DNA of 33,161 nt from the NCBI GenBank assembly GCA_036506155.1, contig DASXSF010000054.1, forward strand, positions 1 through 33,161, in the 5' to 3' direction. The position numbers were made by a program, and so were the translations under genes. This document shows, one piece after another, positions 15,343-22,849 of this stretch. The notes under the pieces were generated by a model that worked only from the letters and a program-made list of their open reading frames with translations, was not told where the DNA came from and did not search any database. The stretch comes from DASXRA01 sp036506155. Lineage in GTDB: Bacteria > Actinomycetota > Actinomycetes > Mycobacteriales > Jatrophihabitantaceae. The number at the start of each line of letters is the position of its first letter. Positions within the stretch are counted from its first letter, which is position 1.

Positions 15343-15768
15343 CTACGGTGCTACCCGCTGCGGCGGTGGCTGAAACGGGGGCCTACCTGGGCCGCCGGCC
15401 GCGCAGCTGCATCGCCACAGCTGCCACCAGCGCGCTGACGACGCCGGCGGCGAGCCGCGCCCGGTACCGCCAGCCACCGCCGACGCCTCGTGGACCACAC
15501 CGGCTAGCGCAGCGCCGACGATGAGCGCGACACCGACGACGAGTGCCGCAGCCCATGCCTGCATCGCCATGGCCAGCGCCACGATCGCCGCCGCGACCAG
15601 GCACCGGCAGCCGTAGGCCGCCATCGCCCCGGCCCCGCCCATCGTTCCGGCGCCGAGCCCGGCGCGTTTGCCGTTGCGCTGCAAGCGCATGCGGGCAAGT
15701 TGGAACTCGGCGCGCGCGAGTCGGGACAGTTCCTCAGTAAGCCGCGACACCAACTGCGTGGTGGACAA
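15343..15768 (-). CDS. Actinobacterial Holin-X-family (phage holin-like) membrane protein, possibly frameshifted near the end
   Basis: The first 95 residues match PF07332: TTQLVSRLTEELSRLARAEF and QLARMRLQRNGKRAGLGAG are the soluble helix, followed by two hydrophobic helices (MAAYGCRCLVAAAIVALAM and AWAAALVVGVALIVGAALAG). Despite the name, members are chromosomal membrane proteins with no proven lysis role. The last 45 residues are Pro/Gly-rich and unlike the family. A second frame from about 15490 to the stop at 15383 reads RLAAGVVSALVAAVAMQLRG, with more G/C at third positions, so a frameshift around 15465-15490 is likely. Start TTG 15768 follows GAGG by 8 bases, and an in-frame stop lies 10 codons upstream. 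A GGTT-N16-GGGTAT promoter precedes it. Confidence 0.7.
   Translation of the reverse strand: MSTTQLVSRLTEELSRLARAEFQLARMRLQRNGKRAGLGAGTMGGAGAMAAYGCRCLVAAAIVALAMAMQAWAAALVVGVALIVGAALAGVVHEASAVAGGTGRGSPPASSARWWQLWRCSCAAGGPGRPPFQPPPQRVAP
15352..15376 (-). promoter_or_regulatory. SigB/SigF-type promoter for the STAS gene
   Basis: On the leftward strand, GTTT (15376-15373) and GGGTA (15356-15352) are separated by exactly 16 bases. This matches the consensus of the actinobacterial stress sigma factors SigB/SigF. It lies within the 3' end of the Holin-X gene, 52 bases before the STAS start. Confidence 0.6.
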
Positions 15769-15838
15769 CCCGTCCGCCTCGCCCGAGGAGGGCGCCTACG
15801 CGACGACCGGCCGACCGCTTCCCGTCATGCCTCTGAGA

Positions 15839-15863
15839 TACCCGTTCGGTGCGTGATCCAACC
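15839..15863 (-). promoter_or_regulatory. SigB/SigF-type promoter for the Holin-X gene
   Basis: On the leftward strand, GGTT (15863-15860) and GGGTA (15843-15839, extended to GGGTAT) are 16 bases apart. The -10 box is perfect; the -35 box differs by one base from GTTT but fits the longer mycobacterial SigF form GGTT. It lies 71 bases before the Holin-X start and shares the intergenic region with the divergent aldolase gene. Confidence 0.5.
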
Positions 15864-15909
15864 CCGCATCTCGCCGGGCGGAGACATCCGGGCCGCCTAG
15901 TCTTCCTCT

Positions 15910-16806
15910 GTGAGCACGTCCTTCCGTCCCACGGGGGCCATGGTTGCCCTCGTGACGCCGCTCGACGCGGACGGGCGTCTCGATGAGAAAGGCCTGGAAC
16001 GGCTGGTCGACCGGGTGGTTGCGGCGGGCATCGACGGCATCAGCCCGAACGGGTCCACCGGGGAAGGCGCCCGGCTGGGACGCGAACGGCGAATCGCCGT
16101 CGCTACTCGCGTGCGCAGGCTTGCCCCGGACGGCATGCCGGTCATCTCCGGCGTCCCGCTCACCACAATCGACGAGGGGCGCGCCGAGCTCGATGATCTC
16201 GCCGAGCTGGGCGCGACGGCCGCGCTCGTGGCACCCCCGTCCTACTATCCGCTGGCGGATGATTCCGTCCTACGGCTGTATGAGGCGCTCGCGCGCGATG
16301 CGCCGCTGCCGCTCGTGCTGTACAACATCCCTGTCTTTACGAAGGTTCGCCTAGCCCCGGACGTGGTTGCCCGGCTCGCCGCCCATCCCGCGATCGCAGG
16401 TATCAAGGACAGCAGCCGGGACATGGAGTACCAGCAACAGCTGATCGTCGAGACGGCAGATGCAGAGTTTGCCGTGCTTACCGGGGCGGACACGCTGCTG
16501 CTCGCCAGCTTCGCGGTGGGCGCCGCCGGCTCGATCTCGGCAGGTGCCAACCTGGTGCCGCAACTGCCCGTCGGCATCGGCCGCGCGTTTCGCAACGGTG
16601 ATTTCCGTGCAGCCGCGGGGCTGCAGCGCCGCCTGGCCCGGATCGCCGCTGCGTGCAGCGTCGGCGAGCCGCCGGCCGGATGGAAGGCGGCGCTTTCCAT
16701 CGCCGGGGTCTGCGGGCCGGGCCTCGCCGCGCCGGCGGCTGCGCTTGCCGCGACGCCGCACGCCGCGCTGGGGACCCGGCTGGCCGCCGAAGGTATCGCT
16801 CGATGA
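15910..16806 (+). CDS. Dihydrodipicolinate synthase (DapA)-family aldolase or lyase
   Basis: The 298-residue product has the complete DapA-family signature. PNGSTGEGARL (residues 46-56) is the carboxylate-binding GSTGE loop, Tyr138 in VLYNIP is the proton relay and Lys166 in AGIKDSS is the Schiff-base lysine. VAPPSYYPLADD precedes the Tyr. Members form class I aldol or lyase intermediates with pyruvate. Context with a lactonase, a FadR-type regulator and a UxaA/SuyB-type lyase favours a 2-keto-3-deoxy sugar-acid aldolase over lysine biosynthesis. GTG 15910 was taken as the start because the family begins within a few residues of this point. Its stop overlaps the next start as ATGA, so the two genes are translationally coupled. 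Confidence 0.85.
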   Translation: MSTSFRPTGAMVALVTPLDADGRLDEKGLERLVDRVVAAGIDGISPNGSTGEGARLGRERRIAVATRVRRLAPDGMPVISGVPLTTIDEGRAELDDLAELGATAALVAPPSYYPLADDSVLRLYEALARDAPLPLVLYNIPVFTKVRLAPDVVARLAAHPAIAGIKDSSRDMEYQQQLIVETADAEFAVLTGADTLLLASFAVGAAGSISAGANLVPQLPVGIGRAFRNGDFRAAAGLQRRLARIAAACSVGEPPAGWKAALSIAGVCGPGLAAPAAALAATPHAALGTRLAAEGIAR

Positions 16807-17654
16807 ACCAGCCGGTGAGCGTCACGCGGCCCGCTGCCCTCGCGGAGGGTCCGCTCTGGGACGCCGCCCGGCAGTCGCTGCTGTGGGTCGACATCCCCGC
16901 GGGCGACGTGCACCGCTACGACCCGCTCACCGGCAGCGACACCGCCGTGTCCGTCGGCGTGCCTGTCGGCGCCGTCGCCGTGCGGCAGTCCGGCGGGCTG
17001 GTGCTAGCCGCCGGACTCGGATTCGCGGTACTGGACGAGGCGAGCGGGCTGTCCTGGCTGTGGACGGACGGCCGCGGTGACCGCATGAACGACGGCAAGT
17101 GTGACCCGGCCGGCCGATTTCTCGCCGGGACGATGAGTGCGCAATCCGCCGGGGCAGCGCTGTACCGGCTCGACGGTGGCCGCGTGCAAACGCTGCTGAT
17201 CGACGTGACGCTGTCCAACGGCCTGGGCTGGAGCCCCACGGGTGAATTGCTCTACTACGTCGACACCCGGACCGAACGCATCGACGTTTTCGACTATGAC
17301 CTCGCCACGGGCACGCCGCGCAATCGCCAGCTGTTCGTCGACCTGCACGACGCCGCGGGCCAGCCGGACGGGCTGACCGTCGACTCGGACGGGGCGGTGT
17401 GGGTGGCCATGGCCTACGGCGGCGTGGTGCGCCGCCATACAGCCGACGGCCGGCTCGATGGGATCGTGGCGCTACCCGCGAGCAAGGTGACGAACGTGGC
17501 GTTCGGCGGGGCGGGGCTGTCCGACCTCTACATCACCACGGCCCGAGACGACCTCAGCCCGGCGGAGCTCGCCGAGCAGCCCGAGGCCGGCTGCGTATTC
17601 CGGCTGGACGACGTGGGGGTGCGCGGCCTCCCAGCGGTCGCCTACGCCGGCTAG
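16803..17654 (+). CDS. SMP-30/gluconolactonase/LRE-family lactonase
   Basis: The 283-residue product is a six-bladed propeller enzyme. Metal ligands of the family are visible: Glu15 in LAEGPLWD, Asn in DRMNDGKCDPAGRFLAGTM, Asn in LSNGLGWSPTGELLYYVDT and Asp in QPDGLTVDSDGAVWVA. Such enzymes use Ca2+ or Zn2+ to hydrolyse sugar-acid lactones. It overlaps the aldolase gene by the ATGA junction, so both act in one pathway: lactone opening, dehydration (the dehydratase is not in this window), then aldol cleavage. It is a complete gene. Distinction between gluconolactonase and sulfogluconolactonase activity is not possible from sequence. Confidence 0.9.
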   Translation: MNQPVSVTRPAALAEGPLWDAARQSLLWVDIPAGDVHRYDPLTGSDTAVSVGVPVGAVAVRQSGGLVLAAGLGFAVLDEASGLSWLWTDGRGDRMNDGKCDPAGRFLAGTMSAQSAGAALYRLDGGRVQTLLIDVTLSNGLGWSPTGELLYYVDTRTERIDVFDYDLATGTPRNRQLFVDLHDAAGQPDGLTVDSDGAVWVAMAYGGVVRRHTADGRLDGIVALPASKVTNVAFGGAGLSDLYITTARDDLSPAELAEQPEAGCVFRLDDVGVRGLPAVAYAG

Positions 17655-17754
17655 TGTCGCGCGCCCTGAGACGTGTCAAAGTCGGCACGCAGACCTGCCC
17701 CATGTCCTACGCTTTCCCGGCGCCCTGACGGCGACCGCGCCCCGGGGAGGGAAC

Positions 17755-18495
17755 ATGTGGCAGCAGATCGGCCAGACCGGCAGCGTGTCCGACCGAATCG
17801 AACGGCAGGTGCTGGACCTGATCGCGGCCGAGCACCTCAAGCCCGGGGAACGCCTACCGTCCGAGCGTGATCTCGCAGCACTGCTCAAGGTCAGCCGCCC
17901 GTCGGTACGCGAGGCGGTCAAGTCGCTCGAGGCCCAGGGCCGGCTTCACGTGCGTCACGGTCGGGGCGTGTTCGTCGCCTCCCCCGCGTCTGCGCAGAAC
18001 TTGCGGGCCGCGCTGATACAGCAGCAGATCACCCTCAGCGAGTTGTTCGCGATGCGCGAGGTCTTAGAGATCCCCGCGGCCGGCTGGGCGGCCCGCGTAG
18101 GCGATTCCATCCGGCTGGGCGCGGCAGCCGAGGCCCTGGACGCGCTCAACGCCGCCGTCCCTGGCAGGAAGCGCGACTACGACCGGTTGCAGCAACTCGA
18201 CGCCGCCTTTCACATGCGCATCGTGGAGGCAGCCGGCAACCGCTTCCTGCGACAGACGCTCGGCGTCCTTCAAGAAATGCTGGCCGCCGGTATGCAGACC
18301 ACCTTGCTGGTACCCGGCCGGCTGGAGAGCTCTCGCACCGAGCACGGCCAGATCCTCGACGCGCTGCGAAGCGGTGATGCCATCGCCGCCCGCGCCGCGG
18401 CGCGCCGCCACATCCGCCGTGCGCGCGCGGCCGCGCTGTACCGGGTACGCGAGGAACAGGAGGCGGCGCAACGCGAGGCCCATAGCCCGGGTTGA
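17755..18495 (+). CDS. FadR-subfamily (GntR/FCD) transcriptional regulator
   Basis: The 246-residue product joins a GntR winged helix (PGERLPSERDLAALLKVSRP and VREAVKSLEAQGRLHVRHGR, residues 30-70) to an FCD ligand domain with the metal-binding set Asp149, His153, His197 and His219 (LDAAFHMRIVEAAGN, TEHGQILDAL, ARRHI). Such proteins sense small carboxylates, often sugar acids, and repress the catabolic genes around them. GGGGAGG lies a few bases before ATG 17755. The perfect dyad TCAGAGGT-ctt-ACCTCTGA at 19494, upstream of the UxaA/SuyB-type gene, has the AGGT-N3-ACCT form of GntR sites and is the obvious candidate operator. The gene is 100 bases after the lactonase and convergent with the truncated lyase 5 bases away. 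Confidence 0.93.
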   Translation: MWQQIGQTGSVSDRIERQVLDLIAAEHLKPGERLPSERDLAALLKVSRPSVREAVKSLEAQGRLHVRHGRGVFVASPASAQNLRAALIQQQITLSELFAMREVLEIPAAGWAARVGDSIRLGAAAEALDALNAAVPGRKRDYDRLQQLDAAFHMRIVEAAGNRFLRQTLGVLQEMLAAGMQTTLLVPGRLESSRTEHGQILDALRSGDAIAARAAARRHIRRARAAALYRVREEQEAAQREAHSPG

Positions 18496-18500
18496 TCACC

Positions 18501-19460
18501 TCACGCACTCGGATACAGCTTGGTGATCACGAACTCGCGGTGTCCCAGCACTTCGGCGCAGGTCAGCCGGCCGTTGACCGTGCGCTCGACGACGTCCATG
18601 AGCTTGTCGCCGGACGCGGCGAGGTCGTACTCACGGCGCAGCAGCCCGGAGCAGTCCAAATCGATGTGCTCAGGCATCGTCCGCGCTGTGTGCGGGTTGG
18701 CGGTCAGCTTGATCACCGGCTCGACGGCGTGGCCGACGATGTTGCCCTGACCGGTCGGGAACGGGTGGATCACCGCGCCCGCGGCCGCCATCAGCGTGAT
18801 GCACTCGGCGGCCGCCGAAGAGGTATCCATGAACTGCAAGCCCTTGCGGGTCGGTGCTTCGGCTGCACCGAGCGCGTCGACCACCGGGCAGGAACCGGTC
18901 TTGGCGATGTTGCCCATCGCCTTCTCCTCGATCGTCGACAGCCCGCCGGCGATGTTGCTCTGGGTCGGCTGCGAGCCGAGCAGGTTCGCGCCCTCCCGCT
19001 CGATGCGCGCGAGGTAGTTGTCGTACAGCGTCTGGAACTTCTTGCGGACCTCGTCGTCGGTGCAACGTTGCGCAATGAGGTGCTCGCCACCGGTCAGTTC
19101 GCTGGTCTCGCCGAACAGCACTGTCCCGCCGGCGTCCACCCAGCGGTCAACGACCTCGGCAGTGGTGGGGCACGACGCCAGGCCGCTCGTGGTGTCAGAC
19201 TCGCCGCACTTGATGCTCATCAAGAGCTCGCCGGCCTCGACCGGCTCGCGCGGACACTCGCTCGCGTCCTGGAGGAACTGGGCCAACCGTCGGGCAGCCT
19301 TCTCCAAAGTCGGCAGGTCGCCGTTGCCTTCGATCGAGTAGGCGTCGACCGGCTTTCCCGTGTCGGCGATTCCCTCGGCGACACGGGCAGTCCAATTCGG
19401 CTCGATGCCGACCACGACGGCGGCGGCCACATTGGGATTGCCACCGGTGCCGATCAGGGT
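18501..19460 (-). pseudogene. UxaA/GarD-family lyase, most like (2R)-sulfolactate sulfo-lyase beta (SuyB), 5'-truncated
   Basis: From about 19460 the leftward frame reads TLIGTGGNPN, then VAAAVVVGIEP, TGKPVDAYSIEGNGDL, MSIKCGESDTTSGLASCPTT, GNIVGHAVEPVIK and ends REFVITKLYPSA. These are hallmarks of the C-terminal domain of the UxaA/SuyB family; the GESDTTxGLxSCPT block and the ending resemble SuyB (sulfolactate to pyruvate plus sulfite). SuyB proteins begin about 75 residues earlier. Here homology is clear upstream of the only start codon (GTG 19430) and then meets an in-frame TGA at 19494-19496, so the N-terminal part is missing and not found nearby. The remaining 309 codons are intact. No SuyA-type small subunit is present. 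Sub-family assignment is moderately certain; the truncation is directly visible. Confidence 0.75.
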
Positions 19461-19493
19461 CGTCGCACGGCGATCATCGATGGGCTCTAGAGT

Positions 19494-19512
19494 TCAGAGG
19501 TCTTACCTCTGA
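19494..19512. promoter_or_regulatory. Perfect GntR/FadR-type palindrome
   Basis: TCAGAGGT-ctt-ACCTCTGA is an exact 8-bp dyad with a 3-base centre and an AGGT...ACCT core, the shape of GntR-family operators. It overlaps the in-frame stop at the broken 5' end of the UxaA/SuyB-type gene. The FadR-type regulator 1 kb away is the likely binder. Confidence 0.6.
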
Positions 19513-19570
19513 CGCTAGCCAGCGGCGCGCCGTGCAGTCAAGAGCGCGCGACGGACGCTGGGATGGCGCG

Positions 19571-20056
19571 TCACGTCAGCGACTCCGCACGAGCGAGCGC
19601 GCCGGACTCCAGGTCGAGCAGGATCCGCTTGTTCTCCAAGCCTCCGCCATATCCGGTCAAGGTCCCGTTTGCGCCGACCACGCGGTGGCACGGTACGACG
19701 ATGGGCAACGGGTTGCGCCCGTTCGCGGCGCCGACCGCGCGCACGGCGCGGGGGTTCCCGATGTGGAGCGCCACGTCCGCGTAGGACCACGTCCGGCCGT
19801 ACGGGATCTCCTGCAACGCGTCCCATACCGCCCGTTGGAACGGAGTGCCGGTCGCCGCCAACGGCAACTCGAAGCCGGTGCGCCGTCCGGCGAAATATTC
19901 CGCGAGTTGCTCGGCGGCGGCGCGCAGCACCGGATCGCTGTCGAGATCACCCCGCTCGGGCTCGCCGTTGCCCACGAACCAGATTCCGGTCAGCCCGCCG
20001 TCGTCAGCCTGCAGCCGCAGCGACCCGACCGGCGAGGCGATCACTGTGCTTGCCAT
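19571..20056 (-). CDS. ogt: Methylated-DNA--protein-cysteine methyltransferase
   Basis: The 161-residue protein contains the active-site block NPLPIVVPCHRVVGANGTLTG, with the acceptor Cys at about 123, preceded by TPFQRAVWDALQEIPYGRTW, SYADVAL and the helix-turn-helix segment NPRAVRAVGAANGRN. This is the Ogt/MGMT family: it transfers the alkyl group from O6-alkylguanine or O4-alkylthymine in DNA to its own cysteine, a suicide repair reaction. The length is normal for Ogt and no Ada domain is fused. The start at ATG 20056 follows the usual Ogt N-terminus (VIASPVGSLRL), but an in-frame start up to 12 codons earlier is possible because the site before 20056 is too close. It may be transcribed with the DUF385 and MFS genes upstream. 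Confidence 0.93.
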   Translation of the reverse strand: MASTVIASPVGSLRLQADDGGLTGIWFVGNGEPERGDLDSDPVLRAAAEQLAEYFAGRRTGFELPLAATGTPFQRAVWDALQEIPYGRTWSYADVALHIGNPRAVRAVGAANGRNPLPIVVPCHRVVGANGTLTGYGGGLENKRILLDLESGALARAESLT

Positions 20057-20138
20057 AGCCTCATCTCTCACCACGACGATTGACGCTGCCACCTCCGGCG
20101 GGCGCCGGCTGGCGGCAATCGGACGCCGTCGTCACATC

Positions 20139-20600
20139 TCAGACGGCGGTAAGCCTGATCACGGGCAGCACACGACCGGTCTTGGCCTCGTACGTTGCAT
20201 AGCGCGGCTGCTCGCTGATGATCCGCTGCCATACGGCAGCGCGGGCGTCGCCGTCGAGTTGCTCCGCGCGCACCTGGATCGTGCCGCGATGCGGCACGTC
20301 GATCGACACCTGGTCCGGGTTGGCGGCCAGGTTGTAGTACCAGTCGGGGTTTCTTGCCGGTCGGCGCGCGACGGCGACGATGAGCCAGGCATGATCACCC
20401 TCGGCGAACCAGCTCACCGGGGTGGCACGTCGCTGGCCGTTCCGGCGGCCGACCGTGTGCAACACCATGACGTTCATCTCCATCAGCTGCCCGCCCCTGC
20501 GGCGGCCCTGGGTCGTAGCACGGTGCATGACCCAGCGCCCGACCGGGCCGACGCGCATTTTGCGCCGGCCCCGCTCACCGGACGGGGTGTGAGTGCTCAT
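20139..20600 (-). CDS. DUF385-family deazaflavin (F420)-dependent nitroreductase or quinone reductase
   Basis: The 153-residue product shows the split-barrel family pattern: VMVLHTVGRRNGQRRATPVS is the conserved glycine/threonine strand pair, then DHAWLIVAVARRPARNPDWY, YNLAANPDQVSIDV, and the C-terminal YATYEAKTGRVLPVIRL. These enzymes use reduced cofactor F420 (as in Ddn) to reduce quinones, nitro-compounds and other substrates, so they point to an actinobacterial host that makes F420. A basic N-terminal leader could aid membrane contact. ATG 20600 has GAGGGG 8 bases upstream; an in-frame ATG at 20654 would overlap the MFS gene. It lies 31 bases after the MFS stop on the same strand, consistent with an operon. 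Confidence 0.88.
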   Translation of the reverse strand: MSTHTPSGERGRRKMRVGPVGRWVMHRATTQGRRRGGQLMEMNVMVLHTVGRRNGQRRATPVSWFAEGDHAWLIVAVARRPARNPDWYYNLAANPDQVSIDVPHRGTIQVRAEQLDGDARAAVWQRIISEQPRYATYEAKTGRVLPVIRLTAV

Positions 20601-20631
20601 CGGACCAGCCCCTCGTGATGGAACGTCCACG

Positions 20632-21846
20632 TCATTGTTGCGCTGCGCGCACAATAGACGGAGGGCGCAGGCCCGGAGTGAGCGCCAGTGTCACGAGCAT
20701 CGAGGCGACGGCCAGGCACGCCATTGTGGCGCCTGACGGCAAGACGCTGGCAAGCGCGCCGGCCAATACGGCGCCCACCGCCTGCATGGTGAGCATCCCG
20801 GAGCTGTACAGGCCCAGGGCGTGTCCGCTGAGCTCGACGGGTGTCGCGCCCAGCAACTGCTCCTGAAGCAGCAGCGTCGCGGCGTATCCGACACTCGCGA
20901 TCGCGACCAGCGCGGCCGCGATCCCGATCGGCAGCCCGAAGCCGAAGAGCAGGTACGGCGCGGCGAGCAGAAGGCGCAGCGGCTCGATCAGCCGCTGACG
21001 CCGGCCGGGCGCCAGGAAGCGACCGACGACCAGGTCGCCGCTGAGCATGCCGATCGCGCTGGACGACAGCAGCAGGCCGGCCCAGCGCGTCGAGTACGGA
21101 ACGAACAGCGCCTCGCAGCCGACGATCAGGCCGTTAGGCACCCACATGGCGAGGTAGAGGTAGCGGCGCCGAAGTTCGCCCCACAGCAGTTGGTTGTCCC
21201 GCCAGGTCGTGCGGATCGAGGCGCGTCCCGAGATCCGCGGCGCCCGGTCGTGCAGCCCGAGCCGGACGAGCACAGCGGATCCGGCATGCAGCGCGGCGGC
21301 GATCACGAGAGTCGTCCGGGCCGAGGTTGCCGCGACGAGTGCGCCGCCCAGGCCGAATCCGGCGATCTGCATGACGCCACTCGCCATTGTGAACAGCGAC
21401 CGGGCGAGCACATAGCCATCACGTGGGACGATCTCGTTCAGCAGGCCCCACTGGACCCCACCGCCGAACGCGCTCACCAGACCGGCGCTGAAAACGATCG
21501 CCAGGAGCGCGCCGACAGGCAGACCCGGAATTGCGAGCGCCGCGGTCGTGGCGGCGAATGCCCACCCCATACCGGCAAGACAGGCGCGCGGCCGCGCCCG
21601 ATCGGCGAACGACAACAGGGTCGCGGCTCCGAGCACTTGCGCGGCGGAGGGACCGAACATGGATAGCGCCGACAACAATGCTGATCCGGTCCGCACGTAG
21701 ACCAGAGTGGCGAGGGCGATGCCCTCCATCGTCGCTCCGGCGTAACGCAGCGAAACCGACGTGAACAGCGCACCGAACTCGGTAACGCCGAACAGGTCGC
21801 GGTACGTACGCACCCGAGCAGGCTGTCGCGACGGGTCGGGTGACAC
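20632..21846 (-). CDS. MFS transporter (12-helix drug/metabolite efflux type)
   Basis: The 404-residue product has twelve hydrophobic segments, for example VSLRYAGATMEGIALATLVY, LLAIVFSAGLVSAFGGGVQW, MASGVMQIAGFGLGGALVAA, LLLAAPYLLFGFGLPIGIAA and YSSGMLTMQAVGAVLAGALA. The loop FADRARPRACLAG sits where MFS proteins have the 2-3 cytoplasmic loop. It is of the size and type of putative drug or metabolite efflux pumps. GTG 21846 has no clear ribosome site, so leaderless translation is possible. The divergent ArsR-type regulator starts only 25 bases away, and a dyad between them suggests that this gene is its main target. The DUF385 reductase follows downstream. Confidence 0.88.
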   Translation of the reverse strand: MSPDPSRQPARVRTYRDLFGVTEFGALFTSVSLRYAGATMEGIALATLVYVRTGSALLSALSMFGPSAAQVLGAATLLSFADRARPRACLAGMGWAFAATTAALAIPGLPVGALLAIVFSAGLVSAFGGGVQWGLLNEIVPRDGYVLARSLFTMASGVMQIAGFGLGGALVAATSARTTLVIAAALHAGSAVLVRLGLHDRAPRISGRASIRTTWRDNQLLWGELRRRYLYLAMWVPNGLIVGCEALFVPYSTRWAGLLLSSSAIGMLSGDLVVGRFLAPGRRQRLIEPLRLLLAAPYLLFGFGLPIGIAAALVAIASVGYAATLLLQEQLLGATPVELSGHALGLYSSGMLTMQAVGAVLAGALASVLPSGATMACLAVASMLVTLALTPGLRPPSIVRAAQQ

Positions 21847-21851
21847 CTAAA

Positions 21852-21871
21852 GTTTCGCGTGGAGACGAAAC
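21852..21871. promoter_or_regulatory. Operator-like dyad in a 25-bp divergent region
   Basis: GTTTCG (21852-21857) is repeated in inverse as CGAAAC (21866-21871) with 8 bases between. It fills nearly all of the space between the MFS start (21846) and the regulator start (21872) and includes the regulator's GGAG ribosome site. Binding here would block both genes. The ArsR-type regulator is the natural candidate binder. Confidence 0.55.
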
Positions 21872-22849
21872 ATGGGTGTCTGGCGAATCGGTGCCGACGA
21901 GCTGGCGGAGAGCCGGTTCGTGGTGTCGCCGCTGCTCGAGACAGTCGGCGCACTGCTCGTCCTGGTACGCGGGCGGCCCCGTCTGGACCTTGCGCAGTGG
22001 TATCGCGCGCACCGGCCCGCGTTCCAGCAGCTAGTCGCCGGCGATCCGCTGCTTCCCGCGCTGCTCGACGGGCTGTTCCGCCCGCGGTGGATCGCCGATT
22101 TCGTGATCCCGCCGCCCGATGCCGGTGATCGGACCTTCCATGACGCACTGCGCCGCGTCCGCGCGGCAACGCCCGTGTTCACCCGCAGCGCGCTCCGGGA
22201 GGGGTTCGGCGGGCCGCTGCCGCACCGGCTGCGCCGAAACGACCTGGGCGAACGCACGGCGACCTTGCTCGAGTGGGTATGGACGCAGACCGTGCGCGCG
22301 GATTGGCCGCGTCGTCGCCAGCTGTTAGGGGCCGACATCGTGGCCCGTACCAGCCAGCTCACGGCGGGCGGATGGAGCGCTGCGCTGGCCGGCATGCGCC
22401 CCGGCATGACGTGGCTGGGCGGCAACGAGCTGCGGATCAACGCCTACGACTACCCGCCTCGGGACCTCACGGGTGCGCGGCTGAGCTTCGTCCCGAACAC
22501 CTCGCCGTACGGCTGGGTCACGTGGGACGAGGCGAATCGGCACGCGGTGATCTACCCCTGTGCCGGCACCCTGGCGGACAGCCGGCCGGCGTCGCCCGAG
22601 GCCCTGGCTCGGCTGCTAGGTACCGCGCGGGCGATTGTCTTGACCGCGCTGGACGTGCCGCGGACTACCAGCCAGCTCGTCGCGCTCACTGGGTACGGGC
22701 TCGGATCGGTGGGCGGCCACCTCGCGGTGCTGCGCGACGCGGAACTCGTCACCCGGCGGCGCGCCGGACGCTCGGTTCTCTACATCCGCACGCAGCTCGG
22801 CAACCGGCTCGTCGCGGCGACGACGAGCGGACGGACCGGCCTCAGCTGA
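21872..22849 (+). CDS. ArsR-type winged-helix regulator with a DUF5937-like N-terminal domain
   Basis: The 325-residue product has a long N-terminal domain (about 1-225) starting MGVWRIGADELAESRFVVSP, seen in a family of actinobacterial regulators with a DUF5937 domain. The C-terminal ArsR helix-turn-helix follows: LDVPRTTSQLVALTGYGLGS, VGGHLAVLRDAELVTRRRAG and RSVLYIRTQLG. In ArsR proteins the HTH usually stands alone, so the N-terminal domain probably senses the inducer. GGAG at 21861 lies 7 bases before the ATG. The gene is divergent from the MFS transporter and probably represses it. Its 3' end overlaps the convergent NmrA-type gene by 8 bases. Confidence 0.82.
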   Translation: MGVWRIGADELAESRFVVSPLLETVGALLVLVRGRPRLDLAQWYRAHRPAFQQLVAGDPLLPALLDGLFRPRWIADFVIPPPDAGDRTFHDALRRVRAATPVFTRSALREGFGGPLPHRLRRNDLGERTATLLEWVWTQTVRADWPRRRQLLGADIVARTSQLTAGGWSAALAGMRPGMTWLGGNELRINAYDYPPRDLTGARLSFVPNTSPYGWVTWDEANRHAVIYPCAGTLADSRPASPEALARLLGTARAIVLTALDVPRTTSQLVALTGYGLGSVGGHLAVLRDAELVTRRRAGRSVLYIRTQLGNRLVAATTSGRTGLS

